Positions 10,031-21,059 of a stretch of 64,000 bases of DNA are shown piece after piece. The stretch is from Artocarpus heterophyllus. Lineage: Eukaryota > Streptophyta > Magnoliopsida > Rosales > Moraceae. The stretch covers positions 36,151,956-36,215,955 of the forward strand of contig CM046350.1 of NCBI GenBank assembly GCA_025403435.1. The letters run 5' to 3'. Below the pieces are notes generated by a model that was not told where the DNA came from, ran no database searches, and worked only from the letters and a program-made list of their open reading frames with translations. The first letter of the stretch is position 1. Each line of letters opens with the position of its first letter. A program made the position numbers and the translations under genes.

Positions 10031-11487
10031 TTCGGCAGATTGCATGCTTGAGGTCATGATGAATGCAGGACAATGGATTAAAAAATGCGATGCGGTATCT
10101 TTTACAATCTATCACATTCAAATTACTGCAAATACAGATAAACAATGAAAGGTTGATTGCTCCTCGCATATGTTGATTCCTTAATGGTCGGATTTTCAAT
10201 TTCTTGAACACTTTCTCATTATTCAAATTTGAAGTGAAATTCTACATTTCTGTGGCATTGCGTACAACACGTGAAACCCGTACCTAGTCTTACCATGGTC
10301 ATAGATACCAAGTTTTCCTGAAGAAAATGAACCAAAAAATTTCAGTCATGTTTTTATTTGGACATCAGAAGCCTTGTTGCAGCGTATGAATACTGATGAT
10401 ATATAATGTATATGCTGTATTGCATAAATGTGTTGTCAGAGAGCAGGTATCACTTGTGCATTTGAATTCTGAATTGAAGTTTGGTAGTATTTTGAGAAGC
10501 TTTGAGCTTAATTATAATGTGACAAAAGAAAATAACAACATGATATAGATCGGAGTTAGTGGCTTGGGAATATGAATTACAATACTGATTTATTAATGGC
10601 TAGTTTTGAACACTGCTGTGTAATATAGAGCACGTCTCTAATTTGCTTGGTTGTATTGATGTTGCTCGAACTAACTCTAGGATCTATTAGCCAGGGAAGA
10701 TTTAGCTTTGTTGACCAAAAACAAATCAAATGGTAATTATTCAGGAATATGAGACACTTTTTTAAGTGTGCAACGTGAAGACTGCTATTGGAAAATAAAT
10801 AATGTCTTGGACTTGTCTTCTATCAATTTAAACTTTTGCAGAATTGGTTTTGAACCTCAATTCTTTGCGCCGGTTCTTTTTCCTTTCCTTCCTTACATTT
10901 TTTTTTCTTGGTTCCTAGCAGTTTTAGAAAAAGAATGTTTCGACTTAATATGTGAACAGCTTGAGATAAAACCTATAATCAGTTCCATGTTAATTGATTT
11001 GTGATCTGGCAAAAGTTCCATGTTTTAGTGTTTCTAGTATCATTTTTTTTTTCACTTGACTAACCTTGCGTGCCATTCTTGCATTTTGTCTCGCAAGACC
11101 TAGTAGTAAAAATGCCTCAAGTTTTTGGTAGCCGTTCAACTTCCAAATAGTTACTTTTGGGATTTGGAATTTTACACTTTAATCCATTTTGGCTTCATTT
11201 TTTTCTTTTGGCCCACCAAAAAGAAGGGTATCAGTAATACTTTCAATTATTACCATTTACTAACATGGTGCCTCCAAGAAAGTTTGTAAATAGTACTTTC
11301 ACCAAAACATCTTGGGCTATATCAGTGTTCGTATATTGACATGCCAACTCAGTTGCCATGTCATTTTGTGAAAATAAAAACTCCCTAGACTCGTAGTCCA
11401 ATTAGAGGTTCCATGCTAGATTCAATAATATTTCCATAAATTTCTTAAAAGATGAAGATGAGATGCTAATTTTTCATTTTTTACCAG
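10031..11487. other. unassigned AT-rich DNA, probably intron or 5' part of the SET gene
   Basis: I see no retroelement protein motif and no convincing exon here. The short open frames have no recognisable domain. Because the first recognised SET-gene exon starts at 11488 with an acceptor, this stretch, and possibly the whole nested copia cluster to its left, may lie in an intron. Upstream exons were not found. Confidence 0.4.
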
Positions 11488-13207
11488 ATGACCGTCAATT
11501 ACACAAGCGGGCTGCAGAATAACATGCTCATGCAAAGATATGGATTCTCTTCACGTGTGGTAAATTTTCTTTGCCAAACTAGTTGCTTAATGTCCTTTGC
11601 AGTTTTAACTTGCTTTGTGTTAGCCAAAACTGTAATCGTAAAAATTACGCAATTCTTAAACTAACAAGATAGATATGGTGTAAAAATCATTTGTTTTTGC
11701 GCCTATTTTTTTTTTCCTTACATAAAGCACCAAAGATTTATTAAATAAATTAAAAAAGAGGACAAGGTCCCCTCTCTAGTTAAACTCGGAACTTGTGGTT
11801 TATGAGCTTTTTAGTTAGACGAAAATCCTGATAGCTTTAACATACTCTTGCACACCTTTATATACCCAAATGTTAATTTGTTATTGATTTTCTTTTCATG
11901 TAATTGAATTTAGACGCGACCTATTATTTGTAATAATCTTGCATGTCGTAGAAATGAATTAAATATGTAGAGACATAGTGTAGTATTATACGGCTATAGT
12001 TGTCCTTTGAGGATTGCAGAATCCAGAGGATTGCAGAATCCATGGGATGCGATCCACTTCTCTGGCAATTCATGTATTCATTTGGATTCCTTCTTGTCAG
12101 TATTCAACATATCTGGTCTTCCTGAAGAGTATTATTGCAACAGTACAGTCCATTTGATTATTGTTATTTTTTTAAGACTAGCATCTGGAAATCTGACTAT
12201 TACTATAGAAGTTTGTATAAAATTTTGTAGCAGGTAGGCTATCTAATGATGGGGACACACTCATTGATGGAGTGGTTATCACAGCTGCGAGAACACTGCC
12301 CACTTGGTCGAATGGCGATGTGCCTCCTATCCCGAGTGTTGAGAGGAGAGCCGTGAGGGAATTACAAGAAGAATGCAAACAAATGCTTGCAGAGTTCCTC
12401 ACCACCTCTAAGCAAGACCAAAAACACTAGGTAACACTCCTCATGATCTGAAAAGAAACTGTGGATCATATTTTTTTTTTCTACTTTAAGCCCCCTTTTT
12501 TTGGCTGTCATTCGCACTGAAAAGAACTGCATTGATCGTAATATGTCTTTTCTTTTTTCTTTTTTCCTTTTTTTTTGGGTCAAATTTGGTTTTAGATGAA
12601 CATTTTTTCTTAAAAGGGGCTCCAGCGAATTAGGATCCTTTTTCCTTTGAGCTAGTAGATTCTTGATTTCCTGAATTGATGTAGGGTAGGGGTGCTGGCA
12701 CTTGAAACTTGGAAGTAACTTGTGTATTTTGCAAAGGATTAATCAAGTTTTATGTTTGGACTTGGTATCTTTAACATTATATGCCAAGCGCATTTGAAAA
12801 TCGATTACCTTTACCTTGAAACTGGGACGCCCTAACTAAAAGTTGAAGTTTGCAAATTTGACAAATTGAGTTACTTCTGATCATGTTAAATTGTTTAGAG
12901 CATATCTAAATTTCTGTGAACTTTTAGATATTGGGAGCTTATGGTTACATTTTTCTTGTCCTCTTACCTTTGACAGATTCAAATCTAGAAGCTAGTAGAA
13001 TGCTTGAAGCTGCAATCAAGTACGTAATATACACTCGACACTATTGGTTATAGAGCTTATGGGGGTTTTTGAATATGCTAAAAAGTTTGAGAAGAATTCT
13101 AAAATTTGTCGAATTGTGAATTTTGCACGTATAGAGTGCCTAGGAAGTTGTTAATAGAGAAAGCCATGCAGGCATTGGATATTTATCAAGAGAGAGTATT
13201 GTTCTAA
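11488..13207 (+). pseudogene. 3' exons of a SET-domain Rubisco methyltransferase family gene, probably decayed
   Basis: Five segments fit plant splice sites: 11488-11559, 12037-12142, 12234-12430, 12977-13023 and 13135-13207. They read YTSGLQNNMLMQRYGFSS, then NPWDAIHFSG and GLPEEYYCNS, then RTLPTWSNGDVPPIPSVERR and EECKQMLAEF, then LEAAIK, then RKLLIEKAMQALDIYQ and a TAA at 13205. This is the end of the SET fold plus the Rubis-subs-bind domain of plastid protein-lysine methyltransferase relatives; from memory it resembles the Arabidopsis At5g14260 group. Two lesions are visible. An A-run near 12420 is one base short, giving a TAG at 12428. The junction to the last exon is two bases out of phase. 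The catalytic N-terminal part is not in the window. It could be a live gene with a truncated C-terminus, but decay is more likely. Confidence 0.8.
12009..12042 (+). repeat. 17-bp tandem duplication carrying the splice acceptor
   Basis: GAGGATTGCAGAATCCA occurs twice in a row, at 12009-12025 and 12026-12042. Each copy has a TTGCAG acceptor followed by AATCCA. Only the downstream AG (12035-12036) keeps the frame NPWD; use of the upstream AG would add 17 nt and shift the frame. Confidence 0.95.
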
Positions 13208-13358
13208 TATAGTTCTTAATCGTGTAGAGCAAAAGAAAAACCGACAAAATGTGTTTTCCAATGAAAAAAAATGTGATGATATTTGGTCATTGACTCAAGT
13301 TGCTAAAGTTAAGTTTCTAAGGAGGCAGAAGGATAAAGAGAAAAGAAAAGTTGTGAAC
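13208..13358 (+). other. downstream flank or 3' UTR of the SET gene up to the Copia-G insertion
   Basis: There is no coding signal. The target duplication TGAAC ends it at 13354-13358. Rejoining it to 18522 gives the uninterrupted ancestral flank, so Copia-G landed just 3' of the gene. Confidence 0.5.
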
Positions 13359-13628
13359 TGTGGAATTCACGCTCAAAGTTAGTTAGGAATTTTAGGGATT
13401 ATGTCAGCTTATTTTTATTAATTATTAATAAGGAGATTCTAATGACATAATACCATATTTCATTATTTTTTTTGTTTCCTAGTTTAGTGGAGGATTTTCC
13501 TCTATTAGAGTTATTTTGTTCGTAGTTTCTAAACTGACAGATTGCTGGCATATTATAACCAGCGTGTATATATTGCCTTCTACTCTCTATTTGATTAGAA
13601 TGAAGTCAATTTCCTCTCAAAATCTAGA
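13359..13628 (+). repeat. Copia-G 5' LTR and adjoining primer site
   Basis: It starts TGTGGAATTC and ends TCTAGA. The primer site AGGTATTAGAGTTGACC follows at 13629, a diverged initiator tRNA-Met type site. It is paired with 18249-18516. Confidence 0.93.
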
Positions 13629-13639
13629 AGGTATTAGAG

Positions 13640-14616
13640 TTGACCTCTGAAGCCCTATGAAACCCAAATTTCCCATATGACAAAATACGGCATGGCTGCT
13701 AAGAGACAAAGCCTAACATCCAAAGTGACATCTAACCCAGAAACAGCACCACCTGCTGCGAACAATCATGGGGGAGTAGAAAGTGCCTCTCTTCTCATCA
13801 TAGATCATAAACTCAACGGCACAATTATCTCCGGTGGTCTTAGTTTGTAATGATGCTCATATGCGGGAGAGGAAAAGACGACTATCTCACGGGTGAAGTT
13901 GTTCTTCTAAAGAAAAATAATCTAAAATACAAGGTGTGGAAAACAGAGAATCACTTGGTGATGTTATGGTTGATTAATTCAATGAACAACGACATAGGAG
14001 AAATTTTCTCTTATATAGGACAGCCAAGGAAATCTGGGATGCTACAAGAGAAATTTATTCAAGTTTTAAAATACATTAGAACTGTTTGAAATCGAAGTCG
14101 TATTGCATGATCTACGCCAACGAGATCTCTTAGTCACACAATATTTCAACACTCTCACTCATCATTGGCAACATCTTGATGTGTTCGAAATCCATCCATG
14201 GAAGTGTTCAGAAGACACAGCCCTGTACAAGAAAATTGTGGAGCGGAAACATACCTTCAAATTCCTTCTTGGTCTCAACAAAAATCTAGACAAATTAAGG
14301 GGGAGAATTATGGGAACCAGGCCTCTTCCAAGTATTAGAGAAGCATTCTCAAAATTCCGTCGAGAGGAGAGCGGAAAGAAGGTGATGATGGGAACCCAGA
14401 ACACGGCTCCAACTCTTGAAGGATTTGCCCTCACAATTCATGGATCCTCATCAAGCAACAACAATGATAATCGATAGAGAAAAGGAAGGCCTTGATGTGA
14501 TCACTGCTGTCGACCAGGACACCCTAGAGAAAATTGCTGGAAAATTCATGGCAAGCTTGCTGATTGGAAGCCATCACGACCAGCCAATGATAGAGAGAGC
14601 CGTGCCAATGCTGTAG
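13640..14616 (+). pseudogene. Copia-G gag
   Basis: It is readable only by moving between frames. The segment 13850-14089 includes WLINSMNNDIGEIF. From 14103 comes LRQRDLLVTQYFNTL, FKFLLGLNKNLDKLRGRI and GTRPLPSIREAFS, the conserved end of the copia gag core. A basic tail follows at about 14416-14616 without an intact zinc knuckle. It has at least three frame changes. Confidence 0.8.
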
Positions 14617-14805
14617 TCACCACAGAGGACAATCCTATTCAAATCGAGACTAGTCCATTCACTAAAGAGCAACTTAAAGTTCTGCAAAAACCTTTCAGCT
14701 AGCAATCACTATCTTAGTCAAGTACTCTTGCCCCTGGAACTAGTACGCCAGCACAAAAGGTAAATCCTTCACTACCCTTACAATAAGTAAGAGACACTCA
14801 AGTCC

Positions 14806-16239
14806 AAGGATCATCGACTCAGGAGCATCGGACCACATGATGGGAGATGCAACTATCTTTCATGAATACAACAAATGCAATAAAAATTATATGGTTCGAA
14901 TAGCTGATGGATCTCTACCCAAAGTTGTGGGAATAGGTTCAATCAAAGTCACAGAGAACCTGAACCTGAACTCTGTTCTTCATATTCCTAATTTGGACTG
15001 TAATTTACTCTCAATCAGTGAATTGACACATGCTCTTAACTGTGTAGTTAAATTTTTCCCAAACTTGTGTGAATTTCAGGAATTGGATTCAGGGAGGAAG
15101 ATTGGCAATGCTAAGATGTGTTCTAGACTCTATCTTCTCAAGGGTGATACTCTTCCTAGAAGACAAGCTCAAAAGGAAAATTGTGTGTCCTTCCAAAGTC
15201 AGACGGTTTTAAATTCTAGTGTCAATAAATGTAGTGAGGTTATGTTATGGCACCATCACCTTGGTCAACCAAATTTCATGTATCTCGCAAAAATGTTTCC
15301 TTCTTTGTTTATCAATAAAAGTTCAAAGTTCTTCCATTGTGAAATTTGCCAACTTGCCAAGCATACTCGTAACTACTATCCTAGTCTTTCATATAAACTA
15401 TCTCATCCGTTCTCAATGATTCATAGTGATGTGCGGCGACCCGCAAGAGTTAAAAATATAACAGGGGCACGATGGTTGTATCCTTTGTTGATGATCACAC
15501 AAAACTAACCTGGATATTTCTTATGAAAGAAAAATCATAAGTTGGTCAAATTTTCAAAAATTTCAACTCAGTGATACAAACTCAATTCCATACCAAGTTC
15601 CAAGTCCTAAAAATTGATAATGCCAAGGAATACTACAAATCTATCCTTAGCACCTATCTTTTGAGTCAGGGTATAGTTCACTTGAGTTCTTGTTTTAACA
15701 CTCCCCAACAAAATGGGGTTGTTGAGAGAAAAAACAGACACTTGTTAGAAGTTGCTTGGTCACTCATGTTCACCACTCATGTTTCAAAACATTTCTAGGG
15801 AGAGGCAATCCTTACAATTGTATATCTCATCAATAGAATGCCCTCCAGAGTCTTAAAATTCCAAATTCCACTTCAAGTCCTGCTCCAAGCATTGCCACAT
15901 ACAAAAATTATCTCTTCCCTTCCAACCAAAGTATTTGGGTGTTCAACATTTGTCCATATACACCAACAACATCGTAGCAAATTACACCCAAAGTCCATCA
16001 AATGTATCTTCCTTGGATATTCACCAAATCAAAAGGGCTGTAAGTGCTACTCTGTTATTACTAGAAAGGTGTATAACTCAATAAATGTGACATTCTTTGA
16101 GCATCAACCCAACTATCGCAAATATGAAATTCAAGGGGAGAACATGATGGAATATCAGTTTTGGGATGCAATTCTGACTATACACTTCAGCCATTCCAGC
16201 CTGAAAATTCCTCACAACCATAGTTCAATTCCCTTTTAA
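14806..16239 (+). pseudogene. Copia-G protease and integrase
   Basis: IIDSGASDHMMGD at about 14809-14845 marks the protease. The pre-integrase segment has LWHHHLGQPNF and CEICQLAKHT. The integrase core shows MIHSDVRRPA (WGP lost), KIDNAKEYY, NTPQQNGVVERKNRHLLE and, after a TAG near 15797, EAILTIVYLINRMPSR and VFGCSTFVHIH to about 16130. Frame breaks occur near 15480-15540. Confidence 0.88.
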
Positions 16240-16268
16240 ATCCTATTCAACCAGAGTTCAATCCATTA

Positions 16269-17640
16269 ATGTCTGAGCATATACCTCAATCATTAGGTCT
16301 TGATCAATCCGAGAGTAATTCCCTTACAAGTCCACCCAAATCTCCAAGTCTATTTGAGTCTCCAACTCCCAGTTACTCTAAATCACCACAAATTGCAAAT
16401 AAGGAGCTTCAAGTCTATGTTAGGAAGAAGAAAAGACTTGAAAGGGAGGCAGAGCACATTACACCTCTCATACATGACCAAGAGTCTGAGCTGAGTCCAA
16501 AACCAGTTGAAATTCACTCTGGTAAGGAAAATCCTGATCTTGAGCTTGGTGCATCTATTATTGATGATTTAAACATTCCTTTTGCTCTAAGAAAGGGTGT
16601 TAGAACTTGCACAAATCATCCTTTCTATAAATTTATTTCATATGAAGGACTGTCACCTACTTACCAAGTGTTTGTTTCAACCCTTAATAGTGTGCAGGTA
16701 CCTAATTCTATTCAAAAGGCTCTCAAACATCCAGAGTGGAGAAAGGTAGTTAATGAAGAAATTGGGGCTTTGGAGAAAAATGGCACATGGATAATCAGAA
16801 AACTTCCCTTTGGAAAGAAACCAGTTAGTTGTAAGTGGATTTTGACCATCAAACTCAAGGCTGATGGAAGCATTTAGAGGTTTAAAGCCTGTCTTGTAGC
16901 TAAGGGCTTTACTCAATCTTATGGAATAGACTACCAAGAGACATTTACTCTAGTGGCCAAGCTCAACACCATCAACATTTTTCTCTTTCTGGCGACAAAC
17001 AGAGATTGGCCTTTGCATCAACTAGATGTCAAGAATGTATTCCTAAATGGTAACCTCAATGAAGAAGTGCATATGGAAATACCACTAGGGTTGGAAACTT
17101 CTTTCAATAACAATATGGTGTGCAAACTTCAAAAATCTCTTTACAGGCTAAAGCAATCTCCACATGCATGGTTTGACAGGTTTACAAAGTTAGTGGTGAG
17201 GCATGGATACACTCAATGTCAGGCAGATCATACACTATTTGTAAAGTTCTCCAAAAAGGGGGAAATAGTAATACTTGTGTATGTAGATGACATTATCCTA
17301 ACAGTTGGCTATGAAGAGGAATTAATGAAATTGAAGGTGCTTTTAGCTAAAGAATTTGAAATCAAGGACCTAGGACCTTTAAGATACTTTCTTGGTATGG
17401 AGGTAGCATGATCTAAGAAAGGTACATTTGTATTTGTCTCCCAATGTAAATACAAACTGGACTTACTAACAAAGACAGTTATGCTTGGGAGCAAACCAGC
17501 ATACACTCTAATGGATTCAACCAAAAAGATGGGAACTAAAAAAGAAAGTGCACCAGTCGATAGGGGGGACATCAAAGACTTGTGGGACACCTTATTTACC
17601 TCTTACATACTCAGCCTGATATTGGTTTCTCTGTCAGTGT
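16269..17640 (+). pseudogene. Copia-G reverse transcriptase
   Basis: LRKGVRTCTNHP and WRKVVNEEIGALEKNGTW lead into the palm. A TAG at about 16875 replaces a codon in the GSIxRFKA segment. From 16953 the frame gives LDVKNVFLNGNLNEEV, LKQSPHAWFDRF and YVDDI (about 17281), then breaks at TGA near 17409. The remainder to 17640 is scrambled. Confidence 0.88.
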
Positions 17641-17734
17641 TATATGTCAATTCATGAATAACTGTATAGAGGAACATATGGAAGCTATTAAGAGAATTTT
17701 GAGGTATCTGAAGATGACTCCATGAAAAGGTCTA

Positions 17735-18241
17735 TTGTACAAGAAGAATGAAAATAGAGATATTGAAGTCTTCTCAAATGCAGACTGGGCAAGAAATGTG
17801 TTAGATAGACAATCTACATCTAGTTATTGTTCGTATGTTTGGGGAAACCTCATGACATGGAGAAGCAAGAAACAGTCTATAGTTGCAAGAAGTAGTGCTA
17901 AAGCTGAGTTTAGAGCTCTTGCTCTCGAAATTTCTGAAGGAATGTGGATACAGATGTTACTTAGAGAGCTAGGAGTAGCAGTGGAGAAGCCTATCAAGAT
18001 GTTCTGTGATCATCAAGCTACCATAAACATCGTAAAGAACCCCATGCATCATGATAAGACAAAGCACATCCAGATACATTGGCATTTCATTTCAGAGAAG
18101 ATAGAGAATGTAGTTATGCAGCTAGTCTACACTCCTTCAAGGTCCCAAATAGCAGATATACTCACCAAAGTTCTTCCAAGAACTAACTTTGAGGACCTCA
18201 GTAACAAGCTAGGCATGTACAACATTTACAACCCAGCTTGA
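17735..18241 (+). pseudogene. Copia-G RNase H
   Basis: A near-continuous frame gives VFSNADWARNVLDRQSTSSY, MTWRSKKQSIVARSSAKAEF, MFCDHQATINIVKNP, HHDKTKHIQIHWHFI and ADILTKVLPR, with a TGA stop at 18239. SNADW stands for the usual TDADW, so the first catalytic aspartate region is altered. Confidence 0.88.
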
Positions 18242-18248
18242 GGAGGAA

Positions 18249-18516
18249 TTTGGAATTCATGCTCAAAGATAGTTAGGAATTTTAGGGATTATGTCAGCTT
18301 ATTTTTAGTAATTATTAATAAGGACATTCTAGTGACATATTACCAAATTTCATTATTTTTTTGTTTCCTAGTTTAGTGGAGGATTTTCCTCTATTAGAGT
18401 TATTTTGTTCCTAGTTTCTAGATTGGAGATTGCTGGCATATTATAACCAAAGTGTAAATATTGCCTTATACTCTCTATTCAAATAGAATGAAGTTAATTT
18501 CCTTTCAAAATCTAGA
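18249..18516 (+). repeat. Copia-G 3' LTR
   Basis: It matches 13359-13628 at roughly 92 percent by eye. The first two bases read TT instead of TG. It follows a weak purine tract (GAGGAGGAA). It ends TCTAGA and is followed by TGAAC. Confidence 0.93.
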
Positions 18517-18521
18517 TGAAC

Positions 18522-19520
18522 TACCTAGGCGAAAGTGAAATGCTTGAGGTAACAAAATAAAAGTATCATTTTTTCTGTCCCTTTTGGTTAGAATAAAAAA
18601 GAAAATAAGGAAAGTTTGGCTGCTCATCGTGTTCTACAAGTTTATCCTTGTATTTCATGTTTTTTTTTTTAAATTAAGTCAAACTACACTAGCACTCCTC
18701 AAATTTGAATTTTGGCTTCACTAAGTTGAACTAAACCCAACTTCAAGTTCAAATAATAATAATAATAATAAAAGTTGATCTTAGTATTAACAAATACAAC
18801 CAAAAGACTAAACACGAATGGTCATCAACTTAAAGCTCGAGGGAGGAGTTACCGCAATGCAGAGAGGCTTGGAGGACAGTGCTCTGACACTTGGGTCTAG
18901 CCTGCCATGCTAGGGATGTGGGGTGAGAAGGCATGGGTGCAGTCGACAGGGTGAGTTGGGAGGAGCAATGGGCTGAGGGGTGGCTGATGGGAGTAAGGGG
19001 AAGAGGTTGGGTGGGGGCAACGAGGGTCGGAGGGTGGCTATGATGAATATGCTTTTTTTTTTCTTTTTTCAAAGAGCTTAAAGGGATGGCTGGATTTGAT
19101 GGTATTAAATCAAGGTTTATTAAACCGGATGTTTTGAGCATTTTTTATATAAAAACTTAACTTTGTTAAGTGTTGTAGTTATCAGTGTTGACGTAATTAA
19201 TTTTAGTCAAAGAAATACCACTGTTATTCTGGTAAAGCACACGAGATCAGAGTAATAAGCCATTTTAAAAATAAAGGTTCGATTTTAATAAAAAGTGAAA
19301 ATACAAAGAGAATTATATACATGTAAGCTTCAAAATCAATGGCTTTATTGTATCGAATCAACTCTAAGAGAATTGTATACAAAGATGCCTCAAATTTTTA
19401 GTAATAAATAACTCTTATGTTTTTTTGTGAATATCGCAAAATCATTAAAAAAAAAATTATACTTAGGATGTACAACAAAAGCAAGAATGAGAAGCTTCAT
19501 CATTTTTTTTTTCTGAGTCT
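18522..19520. other. intergenic DNA with an AAT microsatellite and a G-rich block
   Basis: It contains a short AAT repeat (about 18751-18771) and a G-rich, GGG-dense patch on the plus strand (about 18900-19040). The latter is the source of a low-complexity minus-strand open frame that I do not believe is a gene. No protein motif was recognised. Confidence 0.5.
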
Positions 19521-19985
19521 TTACCAATAAACCCTACAGGAACAAGTTCCATTATTGAAATGATGAAGTCCCCTCATCTCTCAAGATGATCTCCCTTTCC
19601 ACTATTTTCGAGATAACCTTTGCCGTGGCATGGTGTCATTACAAACCCTAAGATTCTTGGCAACTCTAATAGTAGTCCCAGGAGGGGTATGGAGGATGCC
19701 AAAAGATATTGCCAACTCCTCACTGTGCCCACAAAGTAAAGTTTCTTTTGCCTAATCATCAACATTATGAAGCACATTAGAAGTATCTGGCACATACCCT
19801 GCCTTCTTCATCGTTACAGTGAGGCTGTCGAGAAACTCATGGAGCTTCCCACTTTGTGGGTGTGATCTATCCCCTACCAAAACCTTATGAACCTCGCCTC
19901 CATATTCTATCCAACCACAACGGGTTCTTTTCTTACTCCCTTATCCTTCATCCTTCAACTAGAATGAATAAGATTTTCTATATAT
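19521..19985 (-). pseudogene. C-terminal E, E+ and DYW fragment of a PPR protein
   Basis: On the minus strand, starting near 19985, it reads MKDKGVRKEP (E motif), CGWIEYGGEVHKVLVGDRSH (E+ motif), LTVTMKKAGYVPDTSNVLHN, the zinc/catalytic [20 protein letters not shown] segment, KNLRVCND, and a terminal HHFNNGTCSCRVYW before TAA (19521-19523). In plants DYW-type PPR proteins perform organellar C-to-U RNA editing. Damage includes a one-base loss in KEPG, a TAG in the VDD segment, and a one-base loss at the DCH cysteine motif of the deaminase. The final DYW reads VYW. No PPR repeats are found upstream, so only the tail remains. Confidence 0.88.
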
Positions 19986-20116
19986 ATTTTTGTATTAGTT
20001 GGAAGTTTAAAATGAGAAAGGGCCCAAAGATGAGTGATTCTAGTTTTGTACTTCTGCCTAATTTCTTTCTAAAAAAGGAAGGAAAGTATTTCTTCATGTG
20101 ATCATATTTAGGATCC

Positions 20117-20436
20117 ATGATTTGAGAGAGAAAAAGACGAGATTTTTGAGAGTGAGTAGAGAGCTTTGAAAGAGATTTGAGTGCTTCGAGTATATCTGAG
20201 AGCTTTTAAGAAAGTATTGAGAAGATCTTCTGGGATTAAGCGAGAAAAGTTGAATTTTCAAGAAAAGTGCTTAAAAATGAAAGAACTTTGAAGTTTTTCT
20301 AGAAACTTTTGGGGAAACTTTGAAAATCTATAGAGAAGGCAGAGAAAATTCACGAGTTTAGAGAGGGAAAGAAAATTTTAGAGAGAAAGAAAAAATAGAG
20401 AATTTTGGGCTTGGATATACAGTAAATGGTTTTATA
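20117..20436 (-). promoter_or_regulatory. possible minus-strand TATA box and CT-rich leader
   Basis: The minus strand has TATAAAACC at 20436-20428. About 300 nt of pyrimidine-rich sequence follows (GA-rich on the plus strand) up to an ATG in AAATCATGGATCC at 20117, which opens a 46-codon frame. This layout looks like a plant promoter plus 5' UTR, or the U3/R of an unrecognised LTR. It points toward the PPR fragment about 130 bp further on. There is no functional evidence beyond composition and spacing. Confidence 0.3.
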
Positions 20437-21059
20437 GACAAAGGATGTGGTACCCTTTAGACACAAGAAAAACTTTTCTAATGCATGTGAGAGGTTATTT
20501 GGGTTGCACTAAATAGTAATTAGGTTAACTGATCTAAAAAATGGTGAAAAAAATAACACTTATTTACAAAGAAAAAGAAAATATTTTTGTGATTTTAAAT
20601 TTTTAAAATGTTTTTTTTTTCATTTTTAAACTTTTTTATATTTTTTTATTTTTAAGAAAAATTCTTAAAATCATAAAAATTCACTTTAATCATTTGACTA
20701 AAATGCATATCTAGAGGCATTGATACAAAGTACTTACTAATCTTAACGATTAAACCTCCATAATCTTAGCCATTTAAATGAATTTTTCAAAATGAAATTT
20801 CCAATTCTTAGAAATTACACATATGAAATTTATCATACTAAAAACTATTATATTACAAAAGAAATAGTAAAGAGTCATCAAAAAATGATTCTCCCATAAA
20901 AAGTGTCAAAGAATACCACTTATGGGTTCTATGTGATTATGCCCTCAAGATTGACAAAATGTAAAATATTTGAGCTTGTGTGACTTGGATTCAGTTCATA
21001 GGCTTGGTAGGTCCATAAGAATGATGTTGGAGATGGTTGAGGAGGTGGAGGACACATAG
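20437..21059. other. AT-rich stretch with no recognised feature
   Basis: Long A and T runs dominate (about 20560-20700). I see no coding motif. It may belong to the interior of the minus-strand gypsy element to its right, but I cannot show that. Confidence 0.4.

Larger units (their letters stand above)
13359..18516 (+). mobile_element. Copia-G: full-length but degenerate Ty1/copia element
   Basis: LTRs (270 and 268 bp) and all copia domains are present in order. A perfect TGAAC target duplication flanks it (13354-13358 and 18517-18521). I count about 20 differences between the LTRs, clearly more than in Copia-I, so it is older. Stops and shifts occur in every domain. Both LTRs end TCTAGA rather than the usual CA. 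Confidence 0.95.

Noticed and set aside
11000..11120. Possible extra SET-gene exon (a coding-looking GCGTGCCATTCTTGCATTTT stretch)
   Set aside because: No residues match the expected SET fold and the flanking splice sites are weak.
12178..12583. Minus-strand open frames over the SET gene
   Set aside because: They mirror the conserved plus-strand exon and T-rich intron, whose splice sites and protein similarity fix the coding strand.
18830..19141. 103-codon minus-strand open frame rich in P, S, H and T
   Set aside because: It is read across a G-rich low-complexity block, has no domain and no homologous pattern; chance openness.
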